Below, piece after piece: positions 34,830-43,337 of a stretch of 64,000 nucleotides of DNA (the first letter of the stretch is position 1; each line of letters starts with the position of its first letter). The DNA is taken from assembly GCF_900172255.1 (NCBI RefSeq), contig NZ_FWFU01000004.1, forward strand, positions 434,001-498,000. Reading direction: 5' to 3'. The notes beneath the pieces are model-generated. The model ran no database searches, was not told the DNA's origin, and worked only from the letters and a program-made list of their open reading frames with translations. The stretch is from Roseovarius halotolerans (GTDB lineage: Bacteria > Pseudomonadota > Alphaproteobacteria > Rhodobacterales > Rhodobacteraceae). A program made the translations under genes and the position numbers.

Positions 34830-36866
34830 ATGTCCAGCGATCCCCTTCTCCAGCCCTACAGGCTCAAGCATCTGACCTTGAAGAACCGCGTTCTGATCTC
34901 CTCGCATGAACCGGCCTATGCCGAAGACGGCCTGCCCAAGGACGCCTATCGCGCCTATCACGTCGAACGCGCGCGCGGCGGCGTGGCGCTGACCATGACC
35001 GCCGGATCGGCTGTCGTCTCAAGGGACAGCCCGCCCGCCTTCAACAACATCCTCGCCTACAAGGACGAGGTAGTCGGCTGGATGAAGAAACTCACCGATG
35101 AATGCCACGAGCATGATTGCGCGGTGATGATCCAGCTCACGCATCTGGGCTGGCGCACCCGCTGGGACAAGGGCGACTGGCTGCCTTCGGTCGCGCCGGG
35201 ACATGAACGCGAGCCCGCCCATCGTGCCTTTCCCAAGAAGGTCGAGGAATGGGACATCGCCCGGATCGTCGCGGATTACGCCGATGCCGCCGAACGCATG
35301 CAGGCGGCGGGGCTCGACGGGATCGAGCTGGAATCCTACGGGCATTTCATGGACGCCTTCTGGTCGCCCCGGCTCAACGATCTCGATGCGCCCTATGGCG
35401 GCGACCTGGACAACCGGATGCGCTTCGCCTTCGAGGTGCTTCAGGCGATCCGCGACAGGGTCGGCCCGGATTTCATCGTCGGCATGCGCTACGTGGCCGA
35501 CGAGCAGGTCGAGAACGGCATCACCCGCGACGAAGGACTCGAGATCACACGGCGGCTCAAGGCCAGCGGCCTCGTCGATTTCCTCAACGTGATCCGCGGC
35601 CATATCGAAACCGATGCCGCCCTCACCGACGTGATCCCGGTGCAGGGCATGCGCAGCGCGCCGCACCTGGATTTCGCCGGCGAGATCCGCGCCCAGACGC
35701 AGGTGCCGGTGTTCCACGCCGCGCGCATCCCCGATGTTGCGACCGCGCGGCACGCCATCGAAAGCGGCAAGCTCGACATGGTCGGCATGACCCGCGCCCA
35801 CATCACCGAACCCCATATCATCCGCAAGGTCATGGCCGGTGAAGAAGACCGCATCCGCCCCTGCGTGGGCGCAAATTACTGCCTCGACCGGATCTACCAG
35901 GGCGGCGCGGCGCTGTGCATCCACAACCCCGCGACCGGGCGCGAGCTGAGCCAGCCGCATGTGATCCCGGCGGCAGAGCGCAAGCGGCGCGTGGTAATCG
36001 TGGGGGCGGGGCCGGCGGGCATGGAGGCCGCACGCGTCGCCGCCGAACGCGGCCATGAGGTGATCGTCCACGAGGCCGCCAACGACCCCGGCGGGCAGAT
36101 CCGCCTGACGGCGCAATCGCCGCGCCGCCGCGAGATGATCTCGATCATCGACTGGCGCATGGCCGAATGCGAGCGCATGGGCGTGCGCTTTCACTTCAAT
36201 TCCTTCGCCGAAGCCGGCACCGTGACCGGCGCGGCGCCCGATGTGGCGGTGATCGCCACCGGCGGGCTGCCCCATACCGAAATGCTGCGCGCGGGCAACG
36301 ATCTCGTGGTCTCCGCCTGGGATATCCTCTCGGGCGACGCACAGCCGGGACAGAACGTGCTGATCCATGACGAGGCGGGCGACAACGCCGCCCTTCAGGC
36401 CGCGCAGCTGATCGCCGAGGCCGGTGGCAAGGTCGAGATCATGACCCCCGACCGCAGCTTCTCGCCCGAGGTCATGGGCATGTCGCTGACCCCCTACATG
36501 CGCGCACTGCAGAAACTGGACACCACCTTCACCGTCACCTGGCGCCTTCTGGCTGCGCATCGTGACGGCAACCGGTTGCGGGCCGAAATCGGCAGCGATT
36601 ACGACAGTGTGACGCGCGAGCGCCATGTCGACCAGATCGTCGTCAATTACGGCACGCGGCCGCTCGACGATCTCTATTTCGACCTGCGCCCGCAGTCTTC
36701 CAATCTCGGCGAGGTCGATTACGACGCGCTGCTCGAAGGCACGCCCCAGACGATCACCCGCAACCCCGACGGCGCCTTCCAGCTCTTTCGCATCGGCGAC
36801 GCGGTCTCATCGCGCAACACCCACGCCGCGATCTACGACGCCCTGCGCCTGCTGAAATCCGTCTGA
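34830..36866 (+). CDS. NADH:flavin oxidoreductase of the old-yellow-enzyme/TMADH group, N-demethylase-like
   Basis: A 678-residue protein with an N-terminal FMN TIM barrel (about residues 6-370), a cysteine cluster and a C-terminal FAD/NAD part with VVIVGAGPAGMEAARVAAERG (about 390-410). The cluster region reads CVGANYCLDRI...ALCIHN. Spacing matches the C-x2-C-x2-C-x12-C of trimethylamine dehydrogenase except that the second Cys is Ala. The group includes dimethylglycine and stachydrine/N-methylproline demethylases and dienoyl-CoA reductases; an N-methyl substrate is my leading guess. The start at 34830 follows GGAAGG. It is divergent from TetR, with no electron-transfer partner gene beside it. 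Confidence 0.83.
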   Translation: MSSDPLLQPYRLKHLTLKNRVLISSHEPAYAEDGLPKDAYRAYHVERARGGVALTMTAGSAVVSRDSPPAFNNILAYKDEVVGWMKKLTDECHEHDCAVMIQLTHLGWRTRWDKGDWLPSVAPGHEREPAHRAFPKKVEEWDIARIVADYADAAERMQAAGLDGIELESYGHFMDAFWSPRLNDLDAPYGGDLDNRMRFAFEVLQAIRDRVGPDFIVGMRYVADEQVENGITRDEGLEITRRLKASGLVDFLNVIRGHIETDAALTDVIPVQGMRSAPHLDFAGEIRAQTQVPVFHAARIPDVATARHAIESGKLDMVGMTRAHITEPHIIRKVMAGEEDRIRPCVGANYCLDRIYQGGAALCIHNPATGRELSQPHVIPAAERKRRVVIVGAGPAGMEAARVAAERGHEVIVHEAANDPGGQIRLTAQSPRRREMISIIDWRMAECERMGVRFHFNSFAEAGTVTGAAPDVAVIATGGLPHTEMLRAGNDLVVSAWDILSGDAQPGQNVLIHDEAGDNAALQAAQLIAEAGGKVEIMTPDRSFSPEVMGMSLTPYMRALQKLDTTFTVTWRLLAAHRDGNRLRAEIGSDYDSVTRERHVDQIVVNYGTRPLDDLYFDLRPQSSNLGEVDYDALLEGTPQTITRNPDGAFQLFRIGDAVSSRNTHAAIYDALRLLKSV

Positions 36867-36890
36867 CGCCAAACTCGGCCGCTTCATCTG

Positions 36891-36936
36891 GCCCGAAATA
36901 CCTCGGGGGGTCCGGGGCGCTGGCCCCCCGGCCCTG
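36891..36936. repeat. REP-like GC-rich intergenic element
   Basis: GCCCGAAATACCTCGGGGGG leads into an inverted pair CGGGGGG/CCCCCCG. A related unit, with CCGAAAAATCCCGGGGGG, lies at 43285. Short elements of this composition recur between genes in Roseobacter-group genomes. This copy may also end transcription of the flavoprotein gene. Confidence 0.5.
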
Positions 36937-37016
36937 CCACGGAAATCACGCCCGCAACATCAAGCACAACGCCCGCCAAAACGGCGCGATGAGATGACAT
37001 ATCTGAATGAGAGATT

Positions 37017-37092
<76 letters not shown>

Positions 37093-37177
37093 ATCGGACG
37101 GGCGCCGGGCCCGTCATTCGCCGCTATCTAGGCAAAGCGGCAGGCGGGATCAAGTGGAAAATCCCGCCTTTTCGCGT

Positions 37178-37501
37178 TCAGCTTTCGTTGTCTTCGGTCG
37201 AGACGTCGGCGATCTCGTCGAGCGACACGCTGTCCTCGTCGTCATCGTCCAGAACGTCATCCCCGAGATCCACGTCGACATCATCATCGTCCAGCACTTC
37301 GCTGTCGTTGTCGGTCTCGGCGGACTTCATCTTCTTGGTTTCGGCGTCTTCCTCATCGGCGGTGATCGACCGGCTCTTGCCGGTGTCCATCTCGACGACC
37401 TCGCCCGTATAGGGGCTTACGATCGGGTTCTTGTTCAGGTCGTAGAACCGTTTTCCGGTGGTCGGGCAAACGCGTTTGACGCCCCATTCTTCCTTGGGCA
37501 T
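37178..37501 (-). CDS. TIGR02300-family FYDLN acid protein
   Basis: A 107-residue protein with a conserved N-terminus (MPKEEWGVKRVCPTTGKRFYDLNKNPIVSPYTG, with the name-giving FYDLN) and a very acidic, low-complexity tail made of Asp/Glu runs (DDDDVDVDLGDD, DDDDEDS). The family is confined to alphaproteobacteria and has no known function. Single Cys residues and the acidic tail suggest a small zinc-ribbon-like or chaperone-like role, but this is a guess. The start at 37501 fits the family N-terminus, with GGGGAT upstream. It stands alone. Confidence 0.88.
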   Translation of the reverse strand: MPKEEWGVKRVCPTTGKRFYDLNKNPIVSPYTGEVVEMDTGKSRSITADEEDAETKKMKSAETDNDSEVLDDDDVDVDLGDDVLDDDDEDSVSLDEIADVSTEDNES

Positions 37502-37617
37502 GGGTGATCCCCTTTGGCTCTTTCTGTCTTGTCGACGGTCAGCGCCACCTGCCATAACGCGACAAAGGTGTCAAAGGCTTTAAGCAGCCCCGCGCATACC
37601 GTCGATCAGGAGGGCAT

Positions 37618-38310
37618 ATGGGCCACCACATCCTGCCGGGCAACCCCCCTCTGGCGCTGACGCTGCGCCGTTCGCCGCGCGCGCGCCGGATTTCACTGCG
37701 CGTGTCGCGCCTTGACGGGCGCGTGACCCTGACCATGCCGCACGGCGTGCGCGAGGGCGAGGCGCTCGATTTCGCCCGCACCAAGGAAGACTGGCTGCGC
37801 GCCCAGCTCGATGCGCGCCCGCAGTCGGTGGACGTGACCATGGGCGCCACCATCCCGGTCGAGGGGCGCTTGCTGCGAATCGTGCCCGGCACGGGGCGGC
37901 GAATCCTGCGCGATGGCGACGAGATCGCCGTGCCCGGCCCCGGTGCCGCCGCCCCGGCGCGGCTGAGGGCCTGGCTCAAGGGGCTGGCGCGCGACCGTCT
38001 GGCGACAGCCTCGGATCGTCACGCGACGGCGCTCGGGCGGCCCTATGCGCGGCTCACGCTGCGCGACACGCGTTCGCGCTGGGGGTCGTGTTCAAGCGGC
38101 GGCGGGCTCATGTATTCTTGGCGGCTCATCATGGCCGCGCCCGAGGTGCTGGATTACGTTGCCGCGCATGAGGTCGCCCATCTGGCCGAGATGAACCATT
38201 CCCCCGCATTCTGGGCGGTGGTCGCGCACCTTTGCCCCGATTACCAGACGCCGCGCCGCTGGCTGCGCGACCATGGCACCGGGCTGCACCGCTATCGCTT
38301 TGACGTCTGA
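37618..38310 (+). CDS. YgjP-like zinc metallopeptidase (SprT/DUF45 type)
   Basis: A 230-residue protein. The zinc site is HEVAHLAEMNHSPAFW (about residues 183-198), the H-E-x-x-H plus H pattern of YgjP/WLM proteins. SRWGSCSSGGGLMYSWRLIM before it is also diagnostic. The family is related to SprT and wss1-like proteases; the bacterial function is poorly known. It is 117 nt downstream of the divergent FYDLN gene. Confidence 0.88.
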   Translation: MGHHILPGNPPLALTLRRSPRARRISLRVSRLDGRVTLTMPHGVREGEALDFARTKEDWLRAQLDARPQSVDVTMGATIPVEGRLLRIVPGTGRRILRDGDEIAVPGPGAAAPARLRAWLKGLARDRLATASDRHATALGRPYARLTLRDTRSRWGSCSSGGGLMYSWRLIMAAPEVLDYVAAHEVAHLAEMNHSPAFWAVVAHLCPDYQTPRRWLRDHGTGLHRYRFDV

Positions 38311-38371
38311 GCGCCGCCATTTGCCCATTTGAGCGATTGACCTTGGCGCATTTCGTGATCACAAAAGACGA

Positions 38372-39019
38372 ATGCTGCTCAACCCGCGCCCCGATCCCGC
38401 CCCGTCGGCCCATGACCGCGTCTATCGCGGGCTGCGCGGACGAATCATGCATGGGGAACTGGCCCCCGGCCTGCCGCTGACCCTGCGCGGAATCGGCGCG
38501 GAATTCGACGTGTCGATGACCCCCGCCCGCGAGGCCGTTCGCCGCCTGTCGGCCGAAGGCGCGCTGACGATCTCGAGCTCGGGCCGGGTCTCGACCCCGG
38601 AGCTGAGCAATGACCGGATCGAGGAACTGGCCGCCCTGCGCGCCCTGCTCGAGGTGGAACTGGCCAGCCGCGCCCTGCCGCGCGCCCACATCGCGCTGAT
38701 CGAACGGCTGCAAAGCATCAATTCGCGCATCGCCGAGGACATCGCCCGCCAGGATGCCGTGGCCTATATCCGCCGCAATCTCGAATTTCACCGCACGCTT
38801 TACCTGCGCGCGCAGGCACCGGCGATGCTGGCGATGGCCGAAACCGTCTGGCTGCAACTGGGGCCGACCATGCGCGCGCTTTACGGACGGCTGCGCCGCA
38901 AGGACCCGCCGCATTATCACCGCCTGATCATCAGCGCCCTCAAGGCCGGGGACGAACCGGGACTGCGCCTTGCTGTGCGCTCGGACGTGACCCAGGGGCT
39001 GCGGATGCTGGTGGCCTGA
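38372..39019 (+). CDS. GntR-family regulator with FCD domain
   Basis: A 215-residue regulator. The winged helix (residues 12-72) carries VYRGLRGRIMHGELAPGLPL and FDVSMTPAREAVRRLSAEGAL, and the FCD domain has RNLEFHRTLYLRAQ. The start codon was chosen as ATG 38372. It is followed after 5 nt by the antiporter gene, so the two are likely co-transcribed, although such regulators usually control amino- or organic-acid genes. The target is unknown. Confidence 0.88.
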   Translation: MLLNPRPDPAPSAHDRVYRGLRGRIMHGELAPGLPLTLRGIGAEFDVSMTPAREAVRRLSAEGALTISSSGRVSTPELSNDRIEELAALRALLEVELASRALPRAHIALIERLQSINSRIAEDIARQDAVAYIRRNLEFHRTLYLRAQAPAMLAMAETVWLQLGPTMRALYGRLRRKDPPHYHRLIISALKAGDEPGLRLAVRSDVTQGLRMLVA

Positions 39020-39024
39020 GCGGC

Positions 39025-40197
39025 ATGGACCTTCCCATCCTGTTGATCGCGCTTGGCGGGCTTTTCCTTGTGGGGCTGGCGGCGGATACCATAGGGCGGC
39101 GCACAAGGCTGCCGCGGGTGACAGTGCTTCTGGCCTGCGGGATCGCGGTGGGCGGCTCGGGCTTCGATCTCATCCCGCCGCAGGTTCAGGCGCTTTATGA
39201 ATTCCTGTCGGTGACGGCTCTGACGATGGTGGCCTTCGTGCTGGGCAACGCGCTGACGCGCGGCAATCTCGCCCGGCACGGGCGCGCGATCCTGTCGGTG
39301 TCGGCGATGATCGTGCTGGCGACGGTGCTGATCGTGGCGCTGGGACTGTGGCTGCTGGGCGTGCCGCTGGCGGTCGCGCTGGTGCTGGGCGCCATCGCCA
39401 CAGCGACCGACCCCGCCGCCACCCAGGACACGATCCGCCAAAGCCGCCTCTCGGGGCCGTTCGTCGATCAACTGAAGGGCATCGTCGCCATCGACGACGC
39501 CTGGGGCGTGATCGTCTTTTCCGTGCTCGTGGTGCTGGCGCTTGGCCTTGGCGGCGAAGCTGCCCCCGATCTTCTGCGCGACGCCGCCTGGGAGATCGGC
39601 GGCGCGCTGATGCTAGGCGCGGCGATCGGGCTGCCCTCGGCCTACCTCACCGGACGTTTGCGACGCGGCGAGCCGATGCTGACCGAAGGGCTGGGCATCG
39701 TGTTCCTGACCGCCGGCCTGTCGATCTGGGCCGGGGTGTCCTTTCTGCTGGCGGGTATGACGGCGGGTGCCGTCATCGCCAACTTCGCCCGCCACCACGG
39801 CCGCGCCTTCCACGAGATCGAGCATGTCCAATGGCCGTTCATGATCCTGTTCTTCCTGCTGGCCGGTGCCTCGCTGAAGATCGGCGTGGTGGCGCAACTG
39901 GGCATGATCGGGCTGGCCTATGTCGTGCTGCGGATCGTGGCACGGCTTGCCGGGGGCTGGATGGGCGGCGCGCTGGCCGGGTCCTCGCCCGCCGAGCGGC
40001 CCTGGTATGGCCTCGCACTCTTGCCGCAGGCCGGGGTGGCGGTGGGCATGGCGCTGGTGGCGGCACGCGAGTTTCCCCAATATGCCGACCTGATCCTCAG
40101 CCTGACCATCGCAACCACGGTGATCTTCGAGCTGATCGGCCCGGTCGCGACCCTGTGGGCAATCCGGCGCGTGCAGGCGCGCAGCGACGCGCCCTGA
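39025..40197 (+). CDS. Cation:proton antiporter, CPA family
   Basis: A 390-residue membrane protein with about 12 hydrophobic segments. ATATDPAATQDTIRQS (near residue 130) and the paired-acid motif GIVAIDDAWGVIVFS (near 152) are the ion-binding signatures of CPA1/CPA2 sodium or potassium/proton exchangers. It lacks the TrkA-N regulatory domain of KefB/KefC proteins, consistent with its short length. It follows the GntR gene with a 5-nt gap. The ion is not resolved. Confidence 0.87.
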   Translation: MDLPILLIALGGLFLVGLAADTIGRRTRLPRVTVLLACGIAVGGSGFDLIPPQVQALYEFLSVTALTMVAFVLGNALTRGNLARHGRAILSVSAMIVLATVLIVALGLWLLGVPLAVALVLGAIATATDPAATQDTIRQSRLSGPFVDQLKGIVAIDDAWGVIVFSVLVVLALGLGGEAAPDLLRDAAWEIGGALMLGAAIGLPSAYLTGRLRRGEPMLTEGLGIVFLTAGLSIWAGVSFLLAGMTAGAVIANFARHHGRAFHEIEHVQWPFMILFFLLAGASLKIGVVAQLGMIGLAYVVLRIVARLAGGWMGGALAGSSPAERPWYGLALLPQAGVAVGMALVAAREFPQYADLILSLTIATTVIFELIGPVATLWAIRRVQARSDAP

Positions 40198-40230
40198 CCG
40201 GCACGCCATCAACGCCGCCAGCGCCTCTGA

Positions 40231-41193
40231 TCAGGCGGCCAGCCCCTTCGAACCCATGTTGAGAAACTTGTCGCGCCGGTCCTGGATCAGCTTCTTGGGG
40301 CTCTTGCCATCCAGCTCGCTCAGCATGGACTCAATCGCCTTGCCAACGCTGGCAATGGTCTTTTCGCGGGCGCGATGCGCGCCCCCCAGCGGCTCCTCGA
40401 TCACCCGGTCGGCCACGCCCAGCCGGGTCAGGTCCTGCGCGGTGAGGCGCAGCGCCTCGGCGGCCTCGCGCATCTTCTCGGCATCCTTCCACAGGATCGA
40501 CGCACAGCCCTCGGGGCTGATCACCGAATAGATCGAGTGCTCCAGCATCGCCAGCCGGTTGGCCGTGGCAAAGGCCACCGCGCCGCCCGAACCACCCTCG
40601 CCGATGATGACGCTGACCAGCGGCACGCCGATCTGAAGGCATTTCTCGGTCGAGCGCGCGATCGCTTCGGACTGTCCGCGCTCCTCGGCGCCCTTGCCGG
40701 GATAGGCACCGGGCGTGTCGACCAGCGACACCACCGGCAGGCCGAACTTGTCGGCCATCTCCATCAGGCGAATCGCCTTGCGATAGCCTTCGGGCCGGGC
40801 CATGCCGAAATTGCGCTCGATCCGGGACTTTGTGTCGTTGCCCTTTTCATGGCCGATCACCACCAGCGGGCGCCCGTCCAGCCGTGCGAGCCCGCCCATC
40901 ACCGCGTGATCGTCGGCGAAATTGCGATCTCCGGCCAGCGGCGTGTATTCACTGAACAGCGCCTTGATGTAGTCGCGGCAATGCGGCCTGTCGGGGTGAC
41001 GCGCCACCTGGCATTTACGCCAGGGCGTCAGGGTCTTGTAAAGATCGCGCAGCATCGCGTCGGCCTTGCGGTCCAGCGCACCGGCCTCTTCCTCGACATC
41101 CACGCCCTCGCCCGCGCGGGCCATCGCGCGCAGCTCCTCCGCCTTGCCTTCGATTTCCGCCAGCGGCTTTTCGAAGTCGAGGTAATTGGTCAT
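40231..41193 (-). CDS. accA: Acetyl-CoA carboxylase carboxyltransferase subunit alpha
   Basis: A 320-residue subunit that, with AccD, moves the carboxyl group from biotin to acetyl-CoA, giving malonyl-Co[22 protein letters not shown] is the family N-terminus, which fixes the start at 41193 rather than any upstream codon. [50 protein letters not shown] and [20 protein letters not shown] are highly conserved. It stands alone on the minus strand, convergent with the antiporter. The 279 bp upstream, to 41472, hold no gene that I can support. Confidence 0.97.
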   Translation of the reverse strand: MTNYLDFEKPLAEIEGKAEELRAMARAGEGVDVEEEAGALDRKADAMLRDLYKTLTPWRKCQVARHPDRPHCRDYIKALFSEYTPLAGDRNFADDHAVMGGLARLDGRPLVVIGHEKGNDTKSRIERNFGMARPEGYRKAIRLMEMADKFGLPVVSLVDTPGAYPGKGAEERGQSEAIARSTEKCLQIGVPLVSVIIGEGGSGGAVAFATANRLAMLEHSIYSVISPEGCASILWKDAEKMREAAEALRLTAQDLTRLGVADRVIEEPLGGAHRAREKTIASVGKAIESMLSELDGKSPKKLIQDRRDKFLNMGSKGLAA

Positions 41194-41472
41194 CGCACAC
41201 TCCAAGGTTGACGCGGCGATATATGGCCGCGCGGACGCCGTTTTGCAATCATATCGCACAGTCATGGCAAGGAGAAAAGACAGCCCCGGCCATTGGCGCG
41301 GGGCTGTAAGTGGAAGGAAACGCAATACCCCGACACAACCGGGCGATTGCCTCTGTCCCGGCATGTCGGTCCTGCAAGGGTCCGGACGCCAGTGATCCTC
41401 ATGAATTCGCGTGGACAGCAAAGTGTCCGCCGCGATTACATGCCGAATCGGGAATGTTATCCTTGATCCAAA

Positions 41473-42102
41473 TCAAGCTGTCGGGCGCGCCGCCCCAAGC
41501 GCCGCGCGCAGCGCCTGTTCCGGCGATGCCAGCACCGGCACCCCCAGATCATCCAGACGCTCCGCCGCCCCCGCCATCGAGGCCTGCGCCAGAACCACCA
41601 CGCCCGGCCCCTCGATATCCGGCACCGCCGCCCGGATCGCGGCGGCGATGGCCGCCTCGAAGGCCTCGTGTTCGCCCGCCTGGAACAGCGGCCAGAATTC
41701 CGTGAGCGCCAGCAGGTGAACCGGCCCGGTCCCGCCTTCGGCCCTGATCGCGCGTTCGAGCAGCGCGCGGCTCGGCTCCAGCGTGCTTTCGGCCGCATAG
41801 GCCAGCATCACCGCACCACCCCTGCGCGCCGCCGCCTGCATCATCGGCCAGTCGATCCGCATCGCCCCGGCCTCTTCCGCCGCCGCGCCGATCGTCGTGC
41901 AACTGCAGAGAACCGGCCCGCCCGCCGCACCGACCATCTCGGCGATCTCTGCCGCCACATCGCCGGGCGTCCCGTCCTTGGCGCGCTCCAGCCAGTCGGG
42001 CCGCACCACATGGCGCAGCTCCGCCCCCGGCGCGACCCGGTCGCGCAGCGCATCGAACGCGCCGCGATGCAGCTCTGCGGTATGCAACAATGTCAGTGCC
42101 AT
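41473..42102 (-). CDS. Asp/Glu racemase-superfamily protein with one catalytic Cys site
   Basis: A 209-residue protein of the aspartate/glutamate/hydantoin racemase fold. The first catalytic motif is VLCSCTTIG (residues 65-72, Cys66 and Cys68). The second site, where two-base racemases have a second Cys, reads LAQASMAGAAE (Ser175), so two-base racemisation is doubtful. A decarboxylase, isomerase or hydrolase role, as in maleate isomerase relatives, is possible. The start ATG 42102 follows GGGGAG; GTG 42105 is the alternative. It lies 10 nt after lysE, so it is probably in one operon. Confidence 0.75.
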   Translation of the reverse strand: MALTLLHTAELHRGAFDALRDRVAPGAELRHVVRPDWLERAKDGTPGDVAAEIAEMVGAAGGPVLCSCTTIGAAAEEAGAMRIDWPMMQAAARRGGAVMLAYAAESTLEPSRALLERAIRAEGGTGPVHLLALTEFWPLFQAGEHEAFEAAIAAAIRAAVPDIEGPGVVVLAQASMAGAAERLDDLGVPVLASPEQALRAALGAARPTA

Positions 42103-42112
42103 CACGCTCCCC

Positions 42113-42715
42113 TCAGCCCTGCCCGGCCCATAGCACGGGAATGAGCGTCGCCACCAGCAGCGCAGCCATCACCCAGTTGAACACCCTGAGCCGCGCCGGG
42201 TTCTTCAACAGCCGCCGCATCTGCTGGCCCAGCACCGTCCAACTGGTGGTGCTCACAAGCGAAACGGCCACATAGATCCCCGCCACCCACAGCACAGCCA
42301 CCAGATCCCGGCTCGCGGCGTAAAGCGTGATCGCCGAAAGCGCCATCGACCAGGCCTTGGGATTGACCCATTGAAACGCCGCCGATTGCAGAAAGGTCAA
42401 GGGCCGCCCGCCCGCCTGCACCTCGCTGGGCGGCGCGGCATTGGCGATCTTCCACGCCAGATACAACAGGTAAACCACACTCAGCACCCGCAGAATCGCA
42501 TAGCTGGCGGGCCACAGATCGAACACCTGCATCACCCCGATCCCCACCAGCGCGACCATCGCCGGAAAGCCAAGGCCGATCCCCAGCATATGCGGCACCG
42601 AGCGCCGGAATCCGAAATTGGCGCCCGACACCATCAGCATCAGGTTGTTGGGTCCCGGCGTGATGACCGTGACAAAGGCGAATGCGACCAGCGCAGGGAG
42701 TAATTCGAGTGTCAT
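42113..42715 (-). CDS. LysE/RhtB-family amino acid exporter
   Basis: A 200-residue protein with six membrane segments. The family signature TVITPGPNNLMLMVSGANFGFRRS lies at residues 16-39, and SAAFQWVNPKAWSMALSAI in the second half is equally typical. It exports amino acids or related small molecules. It is divergent from an Lrp/AsnC gene over 82 bp, a classical lysE-regulator pairing, and is followed by the racemase-like gene. Confidence 0.92.
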   Translation of the reverse strand: MTLELLPALVAFAFVTVITPGPNNLMLMVSGANFGFRRSVPHMLGIGLGFPAMVALVGIGVMQVFDLWPASYAILRVLSVVYLLYLAWKIANAAPPSEVQAGGRPLTFLQSAAFQWVNPKAWSMALSAITLYAASRDLVAVLWVAGIYVAVSLVSTTSWTVLGQQMRRLLKNPARLRVFNWVMAALLVATLIPVLWAGQG

Positions 42716-42797
42716 GGCCGCAATCCTATGCGCCCATCCGCGCATTTGAATTGCGTTCTTTTGCGTCAGATGGATTTCTATGCAATGATTCGCCACA

Positions 42798-43241
42798 ATG
42801 GATAATATCGACGACCATATATTGCGCGAAATCTCCCGGGATGGGCGCATCAGCAATCTCGAGCTGGCCGAGCGCGTCGGGCTCTCGCCCTCGGCCTGCC
42901 TGCGCCGGGTCGCGGCGCTGGAACGCTCGGGCGTGATCACCGGATATCGCGCGGTGCTCGACCGCGCCGCGCTTGGCGTCGGCTTCACCGCCTATGTCAC
43001 GGTTGGGCTCAATGCCCATACCAAGGCCAGCCAGGAAGCCTTCGAGCGCGCCATGTCCCGCGCCCCCGAAGTGGTGGAATGCCACAATATCACCGGCGCG
43101 GTGGAATATCTCCTGCGGGTCGAGGCCGCCGATCTCGCCGCCTACAAGAGCTTTCACACCGATGTGCTGGGAACATTGCCGCAGGTGAACGCCATCACCT
43201 CATATGTGGTCATGGGCTCGCCCAAGGACGAACGCGCCTGA
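42798..43241 (+). CDS. Lrp/AsnC-family regulator
   Basis: A 147-residue regulator. The helix-turn-helix is at residues 2-60 (DNIDDHILREISRDGRISNL, LAERVGLSPSACLRRVAALE) and the RAM ligand domain follows (EVVECHNITGAVEYLLRVEA). It probably controls the divergent lysE-racemase pair in response to an amino acid, as is usual for this arrangement. Confidence 0.93.
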   Translation: MDNIDDHILREISRDGRISNLELAERVGLSPSACLRRVAALERSGVITGYRAVLDRAALGVGFTAYVTVGLNAHTKASQEAFERAMSRAPEVVECHNITGAVEYLLRVEAADLAAYKSFHTDVLGTLPQVNAITSYVVMGSPKDERA

Positions 43242-43248
43242 CCACATG

Positions 43249-43280
43249 AAAAGGGCCGGAATGAACCCGGCCCCTTCTTC
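43249..43280. terminator. Terminator between the lrp-like gene and tauC
   Basis: GGGCCGG and CCGGCCC form a 7-bp stem around AATGAAC, flanked by AAAA on the left and CTTCTTC on the right. It begins 8 nt after the Lrp/AsnC stop and can serve both convergent genes. Confidence 0.75.
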
Positions 43281-43284
43281 TGTT

Positions 43285-43337
43285 CCGAAAAATCCCGGGG
43301 GGAGTCGCGCCCCGGCGCGGCAGGGGGCAGCGCCCCC
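43285..43337. repeat. REP-like GC-rich element with hairpin at the tauC 3' end
   Basis: CCGAAAAATCCCGGGGGG resembles the element at 36891 and is followed by a GGGGGC-AGC-GCCCCC hairpin at 43323-43337, right after the tauC stop codon. It is probably an intergenic repeat that also acts as a 3'-end structure. Confidence 0.5.
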
